Position numbers and translations under genes: made by a program. From the NCBI GenBank assembly GCA_002688355.1, contig NZCT01000032.1, forward strand, positions 1 to 33,189: 33,189 nt of DNA, given 5' to 3'. Source of the DNA: an archaeon. GTDB lineage: Archaea; Nanobdellota; Nanobdellia; SCGC-AAA011-G17; GW2011-AR20. Of this stretch, positions 22,054 through 29,782 are shown one piece after another. The notes under the pieces are model-generated. The model made no database searches, was not told where the DNA came from, and saw only the letters and a list, made by a program, of their open reading frames with translations. Within the stretch, counting starts at the first letter, position 1; every line of letters starts with the position of its first letter.

Positions 22054-22905
22054 ATGGTAAATGTATTAGATTATTTTGATTTTTTAGGTAATGTAGTCCC
22101 TGCGTTAAGGACAATTATAGTTGCAGTACTAGTTTTTGTAATATTTAATTTTATATTTAACAGAGTTAAGAATAGTTTATTAAAAATAGCTAAGACTAAA
22201 AAACAAATATCTAATGTTGAAATATTTTCAAGATTGTTAAAGTATGTTTTAATTTTGATTGTTGTTATATTTGCAATATTTTCATATTCTGGTTCTTTAA
22301 CTGGATTGGGAATTGGTATTGGTTTGTTTTCTGCTGCTTTAGGATGGGCTTTACAGAAACCAATAACTGGGATAGCTGGATGGATAATGGTTGTAACTAA
22401 AAGACCTTTTGAGATTGGAGATAGGATTATTATTGGTGATGTTAGAGGTGATGTTAAAGACATTAGTTTAACTCATATTTATTTAAGAGAAATTGGAGGT
22501 ATAGTTCAAGGTGAAGAAAACTCTGGAAGAATAATAATGGTGCCAAATTCTAAATTATTTGAGCAAGATATTACAAATTATACTTTACAAGATGAATATG
22601 TTTTAGATCAAGTTTCTGTTACTATAACATATGAGAGTAATTTAGATAATGCAATGAAAGTTATTTTACAAGCTACTAAGAGAGTTTTAGATAAATATGT
22701 TCAAGGATCTAAGAAAGAGCCTTATATTAGAACATTTTTTAGAGCAGATGGTGTTGATGTTAGAGTTAGATATTTTACACCTGCACATAATTTACAAGAG
22801 ATTAATAGTTATATAACTCAAGAAATTTTAAAAATAATACATAAGAATAAAGATGTTGAGATTGCATATCCACATACTGAAGTTATTTATAGAGAGAAAG
22901 ATTAA
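22054..22905 (+). CDS. mscS: MscS-family mechanosensitive channel
   Basis: The 283-aa protein has three membrane segments (about residues 16-36, 58-82, 84-112). The third is Gly/Ala-rich (LGIGIGLFSAALGWALQKP), the pore helix pattern of MscS. A cytoplasmic beta domain follows (RPFEIGDRIIIGDVRGDVKDISL) with the conserved PNSKLF motif, then the C-terminal alpha/beta domain. MscS channels open on membrane tension and release solutes during hypo-osmotic shock. The length is normal for the family. The stop overlaps the convergent protease gene by 4 bp. Confidence 0.93.
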   Translation: MVNVLDYFDFLGNVVPALRTIIVAVLVFVIFNFIFNRVKNSLLKIAKTKKQISNVEIFSRLLKYVLILIVVIFAIFSYSGSLTGLGIGIGLFSAALGWALQKPITGIAGWIMVVTKRPFEIGDRIIIGDVRGDVKDISLTHIYLREIGGIVQGEENSGRIIMVPNSKLFEQDITNYTLQDEYVLDQVSVTITYESNLDNAMKVILQATKRVLDKYVQGSKKEPYIRTFFRADGVDVRVRYFTPAHNLQEINSYITQEILKIIHKNKDVEIAYPHTEVIYREKD

Positions 22906-25900
22906 TTCTTTTTCTTTTTAATAAAAATATAAGCTAAAATAATTAAAATTATAATTCCAATAATAATATATGCTGTGTAATCAGTTTTCCCTGGAGTTTC
23001 TTTTGAAGTTTTTGTTGTCTTTTCTTCAAATTCTATTTTCTTTAATGTTATTGGTTCTGTAAATTCATCTAATACTTCTAAACTAACTTTTTCTTTTACA
23101 GTGTAAAAAATCTTGAATTCTTCTTCTGGTTTTACATCTTCGTAAGTAAATAAAACAATTGGATCTGCTTTTACTATTGTTATATTTTTGCTTGTTAATG
23201 CGTTAACAGAAATATCTGAAATATCTTGAGCAAAAGTTTTTGGGATTTCATCATATAATAAGAAATTTTTAACTGTGGTTTTTCCAGAGTATTTTACATT
23301 TATAGTTACGATAGATTCATCTTTAGAACTTTTTAATTTTCTATTTATATTTGTATTCGGAATTGTATTAAATTGATTTTTTTTGTTTTCATCATAACCA
23401 AATGTTTTTTCTAAACCATCTTTTAAATCTGAGTTAGATTCTATTAAGTTTTTAGCGCTACCAGAACCAGAAGAGTCACTAGTTGTTTCTGAATCATAGG
23501 TTACTTCATTTTCTTCTACTGCTTTTGTTGTTATAGTATTACTATCACTAGAACCTGAAGAGCCTCCTCCACCTCCTGAAGAGCCTCCGCCTCCTCCACC
23601 TCCGCCTCCACCATCAGCAGCAGATGTTGCAAAATTACTTTGAGATGAATTAGCACAGTTATTACTTACATCACAAGAAGAGACATTATAGTAATATGTT
23701 GTTGAACTAGATAATGAACTTAAAGAAACTGAATGTGATTTGGTTAATGTTGAAGAAGTTGCTACTGAACTCAAAGTACTTGAATTTGTTCCATAATTTA
23801 CAGTTGAATTTGTATTTTCATCTGTTGTCCATGTTATTGTAGAACCAGTTGATGTTATAGAAGATGAAGTTACTGAGGTTATATTAGGATTTGTAATATC
23901 TCCTAAAGAACTAAAGTTTCTAGTTTCAGAAGTTCCTATATTATTAAAACTGTCTGTACAAGATATACTGTAATTGTAAGTAGCTGCTTGTAAGTTTGTT
24001 GTTATGTTTATATTGATATTTCTTGATATTGTAGAATTAAAAGTTTTATTAGTTACATCATTAATTGTTAATGTACAATTATTTAGAGAATGTATATCTG
24101 TTACATTAAATAAGAAGTCTATGTCAAATGCTGTTTGATTTATTGAATTGTTTGTTGGTTGAGATAAATTTATTACTGGTTGTGTTGAATCTACTGTAAT
24201 AGTGTAATTATCATGGAACTGAGCTAAATTTGAATTATTATCAGAAATTTGTATGTTCCATAGGTAAACTCCATCTGGAATATTTGTTAATGTTATATTT
24301 GTTTTATTTGAAGATCCTGTTACATTTAATGTTTTATTTGAGGTAAATGTTCCTGAGGTGTTTGTGTATAAAGTAAGGTTAGATATATTTTGATTATCTG
24401 TTCCAGTGAAGTTAAATATTATTAAACCATTGGAAGAATTGAGAAAGTTATTTGAATTTAATGTTACGTAAGGTGTTACTTCAAAAGATTGTGTAGTTGT
24501 GTTTATGTTATTGTTAGTATCGTTAACAGTTAAGGTTAAATTATATTTTCCATTTAATGTGTAGTTTGAAGAACTTAAAGTTAAATTTATTCCTGATAAA
24601 GATTCAAGTAATAAGGAACCATTTGGGTAAGATATATTTATTCTAAAAGTTTGTGTGTTTGTGTCTATTGCTGAGAAGTTTACTGTTATAGAATCTGTTT
24701 CATCGAATATTGAACGACTTATTGATAAGTTTACTTGAGGATTTTTATTATCTAAATGAGATAAAGCTTTTATTATATTAATTCTTGTGAAGTTTAACCC
24801 TGTGGAATCTGTAATGTTTTTTCCATTTTTTAATGCATTTTCATATTGTGTTTTGTTTAATGTTTCTGAGGATTCTCTATCTTTGTATTCTAATAATAAA
24901 GCTATTGCTCCTGATATAGTTGGTGTTGCAAATGAAGTCCCTGTTACTGAGGAAAAACCACCAAGATAATCTGTAGTGTTAATTGAAACTCCTGGAGCTA
25001 CAAAGTCTAGTAAATCAGATCTACTATGTGTAAGTACATCTGTTTTATCGACGCTGCCTGCGGCTGTTACATTTGCATTACAAGCTGGATGTGCTATTCC
25101 ATCTGTTTTAACTGTATTTCCTGCAGCAGCTATTAAGGCAATTCCATTACTAGTTGCATTTGCTAAATCCACATCAAAAACAGAAGAAACACATGGATTA
25201 CTTGTACTATATGAAGAAGCAGAACCAAAACTCATAGAGATTACACTTATATTGTAATCATCTTTATATTGAATACACCATTCTATTCCTGATGCTATGT
25301 CTGCATTTGTACATGTTGAAGGATTATCATCATTACAAACTTTTACAGCCAGGATTGTTGCATTCGGTGCTATTCCAATGATATTTCCTGCAGCTACTCC
25401 GGCTACATTAGTACCGTGGCCTGTGTTATCATAAGGATTATTATCATTATTAACAATATCTGTACCATTTAGAACTTTTTTACATGAACCATCGAAGAAA
25501 CTAGAATTTGAACAACCACCGAAGTAAGAATGAGTGTAATTTACACCTGAATCTAGGACACATATACCAATATCTTTTCCTGTTATATTAAAGTTATTTA
25601 TTATTTTTGAATGTGCTAATGTTGCATTTACTAATTCTGAAGAATCCTCTAGTTGGGTGTAATATTTTGTGTTGTAATATATTTTTTCTATTTCGTTATT
25701 TGTTATTAATTTTTCTAGACCACTTTTTGTTAGGTTCCCATAAACTCCATTAATAATCTTAAATTCTCTTTCTAATTTAAAATCTATATCTTCTGACGAA
25801 AGAGGTCTTAAAGTTTTTTTATTTAAGTCTAGAGTTTGTATTTCGTTTATCTCAGTTTTTTTATCTACATTTTCTTTGTAAACAATAATTACTTCTGATT

Positions 25901-26027
25901 CTCCATTTTGTTCAATATCATCTAGAACTTGATTTTCTATTTCTACTATTGAATCTTCAGAATTTGAAATTGAGATGCTTAATAATAGTATGAATAGTAG
26001 AATATATATTTGTTTTTTGTACCTCAT
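22902..26027 (-). CDS. Secreted, membrane-anchored S8 subtilisin-like protease
   Basis: The 1041-aa protein has a signal peptide (residues 1-23, IYILLFILLLSISIS). Residues about 40-125 resemble an inhibitor-I9 propeptide. The S8 catalytic domain has D159 (VLDSG), H204 (GHGT), oxyanion N304 (AAGN) and S365 (GTSFATP). Several Ig/FN3-like beta domains follow (about 430-800), rich in Asn, Ser and Thr with very many NxS/T sequons, including a classical FN3 stretch (ITWTTDENTNSTVNYG). Next come a poly-Gly/Ser hinge (about 805-835), a further domain, and a C-terminal membrane helix with a KKKK tail. It is therefore anchored with the protease outside. Typical targets are surface proteins or external peptides. 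The TATA-like box lies in the 3' end of the upstream small ORF. Confidence 0.93.
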   Translation of the reverse strand: MRYKKQIYILLFILLLSISISNSEDSIVEIENQVLDDIEQNGESEVIIVYKENVDKKTEINEIQTLDLNKKTLRPLSSEDIDFKLEREFKIINGVYGNLTKSGLEKLITNNEIEKIYYNTKYYTQLEDSSELVNATLAHSKIINNFNITGKDIGICVLDSGVNYTHSYFGGCSNSSFFDGSCKKVLNGTDIVNNDNNPYDNTGHGTNVAGVAAGNIIGIAPNATILAVKVCNDDNPSTCTNADIASGIEWCIQYKDDYNISVISMSFGSASSYSTSNPCVSSVFDVDLANATSNGIALIAAAGNTVKTDGIAHPACNANVTAAGSVDKTDVLTHSRSDLLDFVAPGVSINTTDYLGGFSSVTGTSFATPTISGAIALLLEYKDRESSETLNKTQYENALKNGKNITDSTGLNFTRINIIKALSHLDNKNPQVNLSISRSIFDETDSITVNFSAIDTNTQTFRINISYPNGSLLLESLSGINLTLSSSNYTLNGKYNLTLTVNDTNNNINTTTQSFEVTPYVTLNSNNFLNSSNGLIIFNFTGTDNQNISNLTLYTNTSGTFTSNKTLNVTGSSNKTNITLTNIPDGVYLWNIQISDNNSNLAQFHDNYTITVDSTQPVINLSQPTNNSINQTAFDIDFLFNVTDIHSLNNCTLTINDVTNKTFNSTISRNININITTNLQAATYNYSISCTDSFNNIGTSETRNFSSLGDITNPNITSVTSSSITSTGSTITWTTDENTNSTVNYGTNSSTLSSVATSSTLTKSHSVSLSSLSSSTTYYYNVSSCDVSNNCANSSQSNFATSAADGGGGGGGGGGSSGGGGGSSGSSDSNTITTKAVEENEVTYDSETTSDSSGSGSAKNLIESNSDLKDGLEKTFGYDENKKNQFNTIPNTNINRKLKSSKDESIVTINVKYSGKTTVKNFLLYDEIPKTFAQDISDISVNALTSKNITIVKADPIVLFTYEDVKPEEEFKIFYTVKEKVSLEVLDEFTEPITLKKIEFEEKTTKTSKETPGKTDYTAYIIIGIIILIILAYIFIKKKKN

Positions 26028-26050
26028 TTTTTTAAAACTTAAGAGTAAGA

Positions 26051-26218
26051 CTAACTAGCCATATATAATTTCTTTGTTTTAATTTTGTTTTTGCCTTTTT
26101 TTAGTTTTTGAAGGATGAATTGATCGTTTGGTTCTTCTAAATCTTGCTGAGATTCAAGATTCTCTTCATCTAATGGTTCTTCAAAAAATTCGCTGTCAAA
26201 ATAGTTATTTTCTATCAT
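26051..26218 (-). CDS. 55-aa ORF coupled to Rpp30 gene
   Basis: The frame reads MIENNYFDSEFFEEPLDEEN at the N-terminus, strongly acidic, and switches to a basic end (LKKGKNKIKTKKLYMAS). Its ATG overlaps the stop of the Rpp30 gene (ATGA), the coupling used by real gene pairs in this window. No family is recognised. An acidic-basic layout could bind protein and RNA. The promoter of the downstream protease lies within its last codons. Confidence 0.55.
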   Translation of the reverse strand: MIENNYFDSEFFEEPLDEENLESQQDLEEPNDQFILQKLKKGKNKIKTKKLYMAS

Positions 26219-26688
26219 GTTTTTACTTTGATTATTGATGATTCTTTTATATTTAAACCTAGTATTGTAGCGAGACTTTTTAAATCTTTTGTAGATCTTT
26301 CATCTTTCCATGTTTTAATTGTGTTTACTATTTTCACATTTACTTTATATTTGTTGCATAATCTTATGTTTTGTTCTATTCTTCCTAAAGTTTTAATTCT
26401 TTCTTCTTGAGACATATCTAGCAAAGAATTAAAGTCTATTCCAATAGATTTATTACTTTTCTTAGCTAATTTGCATAGAACTTGGTTTAAACCAGAATTT
26501 CTATAATGAGTATGGTCTTTTCTATAATTCTTCTCTGGACTTAGTAAGATTGAAATCTTATTGTTTTCTAGGGAAAATCTGTTTATATCTTCAGAACCAC
26601 CTTGAACTATTATTTTATCTTTAGTGTTTATTTTTGATAAACTAGATTTTAGTTCTTTTAGTGATTTTGGTTTAATTATTGTGTACAT
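26215..26688 (-). CDS. rnp3: RNase P protein component 3 (Rpp30)
   Basis: The 157-aa protein shows the archaeal Rpp30 pattern: an N-terminal strand-helix, IIVQGGSEDINR, ILLSPEKNYRKDHTHYRNSG (about 47-66), the signature NQVLCKLAKK and GIDFNSLL. It is shorter than many archaeal Rpp30 proteins (about 200 aa), as is common in reduced archaea. Rpp30 folds as a TIM-like barrel and, with Pop5, activates the catalytic domain of RNase P RNA in 5' tRNA processing. TATAAATTATAC just upstream of the ATG is a likely promoter. Its stop overlaps the 55-aa ORF. Confidence 0.85.
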   Translation of the reverse strand: MYTIIKPKSLKELKSSLSKINTKDKIIVQGGSEDINRFSLENNKISILLSPEKNYRKDHTHYRNSGLNQVLCKLAKKSNKSIGIDFNSLLDMSQEERIKTLGRIEQNIRLCNKYKVNVKIVNTIKTWKDERSTKDLKSLATILGLNIKESSIIKVKT

Positions 26689-26740
26689 TTTTGTATAATT
26701 TATAGAAAAGTTTAGATTTAAAGGTTATGATTTTATTAAA

Positions 26741-27046
26741 TTAATTTTTAAGCCTTGGATTTTCAGATTTAACAGATATTTCTAATAAAGATAAAAATGT
26801 TTCAAATCTCTGAGCCACATCTGATGTTTCATTGTTATTCTCTAAATTTTGTTCTAAACATAATGAAGAGACTATAAAAGCCACACCAGAAGAGTATCTG
26901 GAATATTGATCTAATTTTGATTTTAATAAATAATTTAAGTTATGGATTTCTATTAAAGCTTCAGAATCTTTTTTTGATTCTATATAAGGCTTGATTGAAT
27001 TATTCCAACTTTTCTTTATTCCTTCTAATTCGTGCTCTATTTCCAT
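26741..27046 (-). CDS. Unknown 101-aa helical protein
   Basis: No family recognised. The protein is all-helical and soluble: MEIEHELEGIKKSWNNSIKP, NYLLKSKLDQYSRYSSGVAFIVSSLCLEQNL split by a turn, and a C-terminal helix. The architecture resembles a small four-helix bundle. A perfect 16-bp palindrome overlaps its start codon (27045-27060). The TATA-like element at about 27072-27082 lies about 30 bp upstream and is shared with the divergent uppS. Confidence 0.6.
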   Translation of the reverse strand: MEIEHELEGIKKSWNNSIKPYIESKKDSEALIEIHNLNYLLKSKLDQYSRYSSGVAFIVSSLCLEQNLENNNETSDVAQRFETFLSLLEISVKSENPRLKN

Positions 27047-27060
27047 TTTCTATAGAAAAT
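27045..27060. promoter_or_regulatory. Perfect 16-bp palindrome over a start codon
   Basis: ATTTTCTATAGAAAAT is its own reverse complement. It includes the first two bases of the ATG of the 101-aa gene and lies between that ATG and the shared TATA-like box, the same placement as the vapB palindrome. The CTATAG core is shared with the palindromes at 10448 and 16903. Confidence 0.45.
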
Positions 27061-27110
27061 TACGAAAGAAAGTTATATAAATTGTTTTCTTTTTTGATAA
27101 CTAGGTTAAA

Positions 27111-27821
27111 ATGACTAACTCTGGTAGTATCCCAAATCATATATCGATTCAGTTAGATGGAAATCGTAGATGGGGTAAAAAACATAGAGGTAATTCTTCA
27201 TTAGGTCATGTTGAAGGTGGAAAAACTTTAAAGAGGATTTTAGAACATTGTATGGATATTGGAGTTAAAGTATTAACTGTGTATGCTTTATCTATGGAAA
27301 ATTTGAAAAGAAGTGAAGAAGAGTTAAAATGTCATTTTGATTTACATAAAAAATATATAAAAAAATGGGTTTTGAATTCTGATAAATTTGAAAAAAATGA
27401 AATAAGATTTAGAGTTATAGGGAGAAAGGAATTACTTCCAAAAGACGAGCAAGAATTGATAAAAGAGGCTGAAGAAAAGACTAAAAATTTTAATAAATTA
27501 TTTTTTAATGTTTGTATTTGTTATAATGGTCATGATGAACTTGTAGATGCTTTTAAGAATATGGTTAAAGATAATGTTAATGAAGAAGAGATAACAAGAG
27601 AGAAAATAAAAGAGTATTTGTATACAAAGGAAATTCCTGCACCAGATATGATGATAAAAACAGGTATGAATCCTGAGAAAAGATTATCTGGGTTTTTGTT
27701 GTGGGATGTTGCTTATACTGAATTATTTTTTTCATCTACCTTATGGCCGGATTTTTCTACAGAAGAATTAGATAAATTAATTGAAGAATATTCTCAAAGA
27801 GAAAGAAGATTTGGTAAATAA
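27111..27821 (+). CDS. uppS: Cis-prenyltransferase (undecaprenyl diphosphate synthase type)
   Basis: The 236-aa protein has the N-terminal motif HISIQLDGNRRWGKK (catalytic D16), the conserved YALSMENLKR region and the C-terminal GFLLWDVAYTELFF plus LWPDF signature. These define Z-prenyltransferases, which add isopentenyl units in cis to make long-chain polyprenyl diphosphates. In archaea the product becomes the dolichol-type lipid carrier for N-glycosylation, consistent with the many sequons in the protease encoded nearby. Compared with bacterial enzymes, the MDGNGRW motif reads LDGNRRW and RTGGE reads KTGMN, as expected for archaeal members. A TATA-like box at 27072-27082 gives a leader of only about 8 nt. 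Confidence 0.93.
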   Translation: MTNSGSIPNHISIQLDGNRRWGKKHRGNSSLGHVEGGKTLKRILEHCMDIGVKVLTVYALSMENLKRSEEELKCHFDLHKKYIKKWVLNSDKFEKNEIRFRVIGRKELLPKDEQELIKEAEEKTKNFNKLFFNVCICYNGHDELVDAFKNMVKDNVNEEEITREKIKEYLYTKEIPAPDMMIKTGMNPEKRLSGFLLWDVAYTELFFSSTLWPDFSTEELDKLIEEYSQRERRFGK

Positions 27822-27856
27822 CTTTAAAAAGTGGTCTTCTATATTAATTATTGTGT

Positions 27857-27934
27857 GCAGGTAGGTTCGATGAAGATAATTTCAGGGAGAAGAGGTTTTT
27901 CCAATGATTTTCTTGGATGCTGAGAGCCTATCGC
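27857..27934 (+). ncRNA. Candidate structured small RNA
   Basis: An intergenic stretch less AT-rich than its flanks folds into one long hairpin. A terminal stem GGTAGGTTC (27860-27868) pairs with GAGCCTATC (27924-27932), 9 bp including two G-U pairs, with two more pairs outside. An inner stem is GAAGAT (27872-27877) with ATTTTC (27907-27912). An apical stem GGGAGAA (27885-27891) pairs with TTTTTCC (27896-27902) around GAGG. A C-box-like GATGA (27869) and a perfect D-box CTGA (27920) sit next to the terminal stem, as in a C/D-type kink-turn, although the bulge and internal C'/D' boxes are weak. A TATA-like CTTTAAAAAG (27822-27831) lies about 25 bp before the predicted 5' end. An H/ACA-like or novel RNA is also possible. 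Confidence 0.5.
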
Positions 27935-27938
27935 TTTC

Positions 27939-28523
27939 TTATAAATCACTTATTAAAAATCCTGCTGGTGAAGCTAACACGAAAGCAAAGGCAAAGAATA
28001 GAACTACTAAGAGTAATAAAAACAATATTGCTAAAGGGATTAAAATAATTATTGTAGACTTTGCCATACTTATTTTTGCATATTTACTTAAACCAATTAT
28101 TTCTATTACTGTTCCCCAAACTAATGCTAAAGGTAATCCTAATAGAGGAATCCATGCAAATACTAAAGGTGAAGATGTATAAGCTCTTAATCTTAATACA
28201 TCATTAAAGTTTAATTTAACTTTGAAGATCAAAATAAGAATCCAAAGGATAAACGTTTTTACGTATAAAATAATTATCCCAAATAATATTATAAGTATTA
28301 AGACTATGAAAAAAATTGGTATTGATAGTGCAAATCCTATTTGTTCTAAACCAATTAGTTGTTTGCTATTGTAATCTAGAATAAAACCTATAATTGAGTA
28401 AAGTAATAACACAGTTGAAAAGAATAATATTGGTAATTTAATACCTTTTTCTTTTAAATTTGAGAAAAATTCTCTTGGATAGAATAAAGTTCCTTGTAAG
28501 ATTCTTAAAAATGTTTTTACCAT
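27939..28523 (-). CDS. Yip1-family membrane protein
   Basis: The 194-aa protein has five hydrophobic segments and the Yip1 layout: a short N-terminal GTLFYPREFFSNLKEKG helix, a first membrane segment, then the polar link LNFNDVLRLRAYTSSPLV that is characteristic of the Yip1 domain, followed by further helices. In eukaryotes Yip1 proteins act in vesicle traffic; archaeal and bacterial members have no established role. The start ATG at 28523 is preceded by TTTTAAGAATATT about 10-25 bp upstream. Its stop lies just past the candidate RNA, whose 3' end would be antisense to this transcript's tail. Confidence 0.78.
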   Translation of the reverse strand: MVKTFLRILQGTLFYPREFFSNLKEKGIKLPILFFSTVLLLYSIIGFILDYNSKQLIGLEQIGFALSIPIFFIVLILIILFGIIILYVKTFILWILILIFKVKLNFNDVLRLRAYTSSPLVFAWIPLLGLPLALVWGTVIEIIGLSKYAKISMAKSTIIILIPLAILFLLLLVVLFFAFAFVLASPAGFLISDL

Positions 28524-28601
28524 TAATCCTTTTAAGAATATTTTATATTTAAATGTATCTAATTAAAAAGAGTTAAAAATGTTGTTTTTTCTAATAAAAC
28601 T

Positions 28602-29024
28602 ATGAAAATAGACTATAATGTAACAAAGAGATTTATTTTAGGAGCGCTTCTATTTTTAGCACCTACTCTTGGTTTTACTCAAGAAAATAGCAATGGAAAA
28701 GTTACAATGCACATTCATAGAAAAGAAGGTATAGAAAGATTTATGGTAAGTAATAATACTGAGTTTGTTGATAGCTTGACCTATATAGATCCTAGATACG
28801 TGGAGATAGATAAGAATAATAAAGATATTATAGTTACGTTAAATCATTTAAAATCTGGACACTATGTTTTTAAATTTGAAATTACAGATAAAGATGACTA
28901 TCATGTTGCTACAAAAAGATTTGATAGGAAAGTTGTTAATAATGGAATGTCTTTAGAAAACTATATTAATTTTGGATTGGTCTTAACTGATACTGAAGGT
29001 GATACATTAAGTGGAAAATGGTAA
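28602..29024 (+). CDS. Secreted protein of unknown function
   Basis: The 140-aa protein has an N-terminal signal peptide (ITKR-like basic start, then RFILGALLFLAPTLGF; cleavage likely near residue 26). A mature domain of about 114 residues follows, beta-rich and charged (VTMHIHRKEGIERFMVS, VEIDKNNKDIIVTLNHL, YVFKFEITDKDDYH), probably an Ig-like or lipocalin-like fold. It has no cysteines or transmembrane anchor, so it may be released. No family recognised. AGTTAAAAATG about 28 bp before the ATG is a likely TATA element. It abuts the convergent reductase gene with no gap. Confidence 0.65.
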   Translation: MKIDYNVTKRFILGALLFLAPTLGFTQENSNGKVTMHIHRKEGIERFMVSNNTEFVDSLTYIDPRYVEIDKNNKDIIVTLNHLKSGHYVFKFEITDKDDYHVATKRFDRKVVNNGMSLENYINFGLVLTDTEGDTLSGKW

Positions 29025-29756
29025 TTACCACTTCTCAACTTTTATTTGTTCATTTGTTGCGTTCAATTCTTTTAAGAAAGTTACTGTAGATTCTACCATT
29101 TCTGGTGGGCCACAAATAAAGAAGACTGTTTTTTCTAAATTGTTTAGATTTTCATTTATTAAATCTTTTGAGATTCTTCCTTTTTTCTTATCCCAAGGTT
29201 CTTTTGATTCTTCTGGTTTAGTTATTGTTACTGTTGGTTTAAAATTTTCATGAGCTTCTTTTAGAGTTTCTAATTCTTTTCGATAAATAATTTGCTCCGG
29301 AGTTTTAGTTGAATATAGTAAAGATATGTTTAATTTAATTTTATTAGTTAGAATATGATTATACATACTTCTTAATGGAGCTATGCCTGTTCCTCCTGCA
29401 ATTAGAAATATATTTTCATAATCATTTAGTAAATTGTCTTTGTAAATAAATTGACCAAATGGTCCTGAAACCTCTAGAGAATCATTTTCTTTTTGTTCAA
29501 AAATTACTGGAGTGAATAATCCTTTATCTTCTTTCTTAACTGTAATTTCTACATAATCTTTATCTGAAGGTTGAGATGAGATTGAGAAAGCTCTTTTTAT
29601 TTTTTTAGTTTCACCTTTTATATTTAAATCTTTACCGATCATGATAAATTGACCTGGTTTAAACTCTAATGGTTCATTTAATTTAAATTGTAAAGTTCTT
29701 ACATTAGATGTTTCTTGGATTATCTTAATTACTGTGAATGGTTTGTTCATTAACAT
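29025..29756 (-). CDS. Ferredoxin-NADP+ reductase-like flavoprotein
   Basis: The 243-aa protein has an FAD-binding barrel (about 1-100) with RAFSISSQP (FAD motif RxYSxxS) and GPFGQF. An NAD(P)-binding domain follows, with GGTGIAPLRSM (about 118-128), LLYSTKTPEQIIY and the C-terminal CGPPEMVES. It transfers electrons between NAD(P)H and a protein or small acceptor through FAD. No [2Fe-2S] ferredoxin domain is fused, unlike phenol hydroxylase-type reductases. It lies 26 bp after the ThiF-type gene on the same strand and may be co-transcribed with it. Confidence 0.88.
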   Translation of the reverse strand: MLMNKPFTVIKIIQETSNVRTLQFKLNEPLEFKPGQFIMIGKDLNIKGETKKIKRAFSISSQPSDKDYVEITVKKEDKGLFTPVIFEQKENDSLEVSGPFGQFIYKDNLLNDYENIFLIAGGTGIAPLRSMYNHILTNKIKLNISLLYSTKTPEQIIYRKELETLKEAHENFKPTVTITKPEESKEPWDKKKGRISKDLINENLNNLEKTVFFICGPPEMVESTVTFLKELNATNEQIKVEKW

Positions 29757-29782
29757 TTTAGAATTAAAGAAAAGAACTATTT

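Noticed and set aside
24787-25257. Two plus-strand frames opposite the protease gene
   Set aside because: They are shadows of the S8 catalytic domain coding strand, which has intact catalytic motifs.
27904-28182. Plus-strand 92-codon frame
   Set aside because: It is antisense to the Yip1-like gene and its protein (Lys/Asn/Ile-rich, repetitive) has no features; it is a shadow frame that also runs through the candidate RNA.
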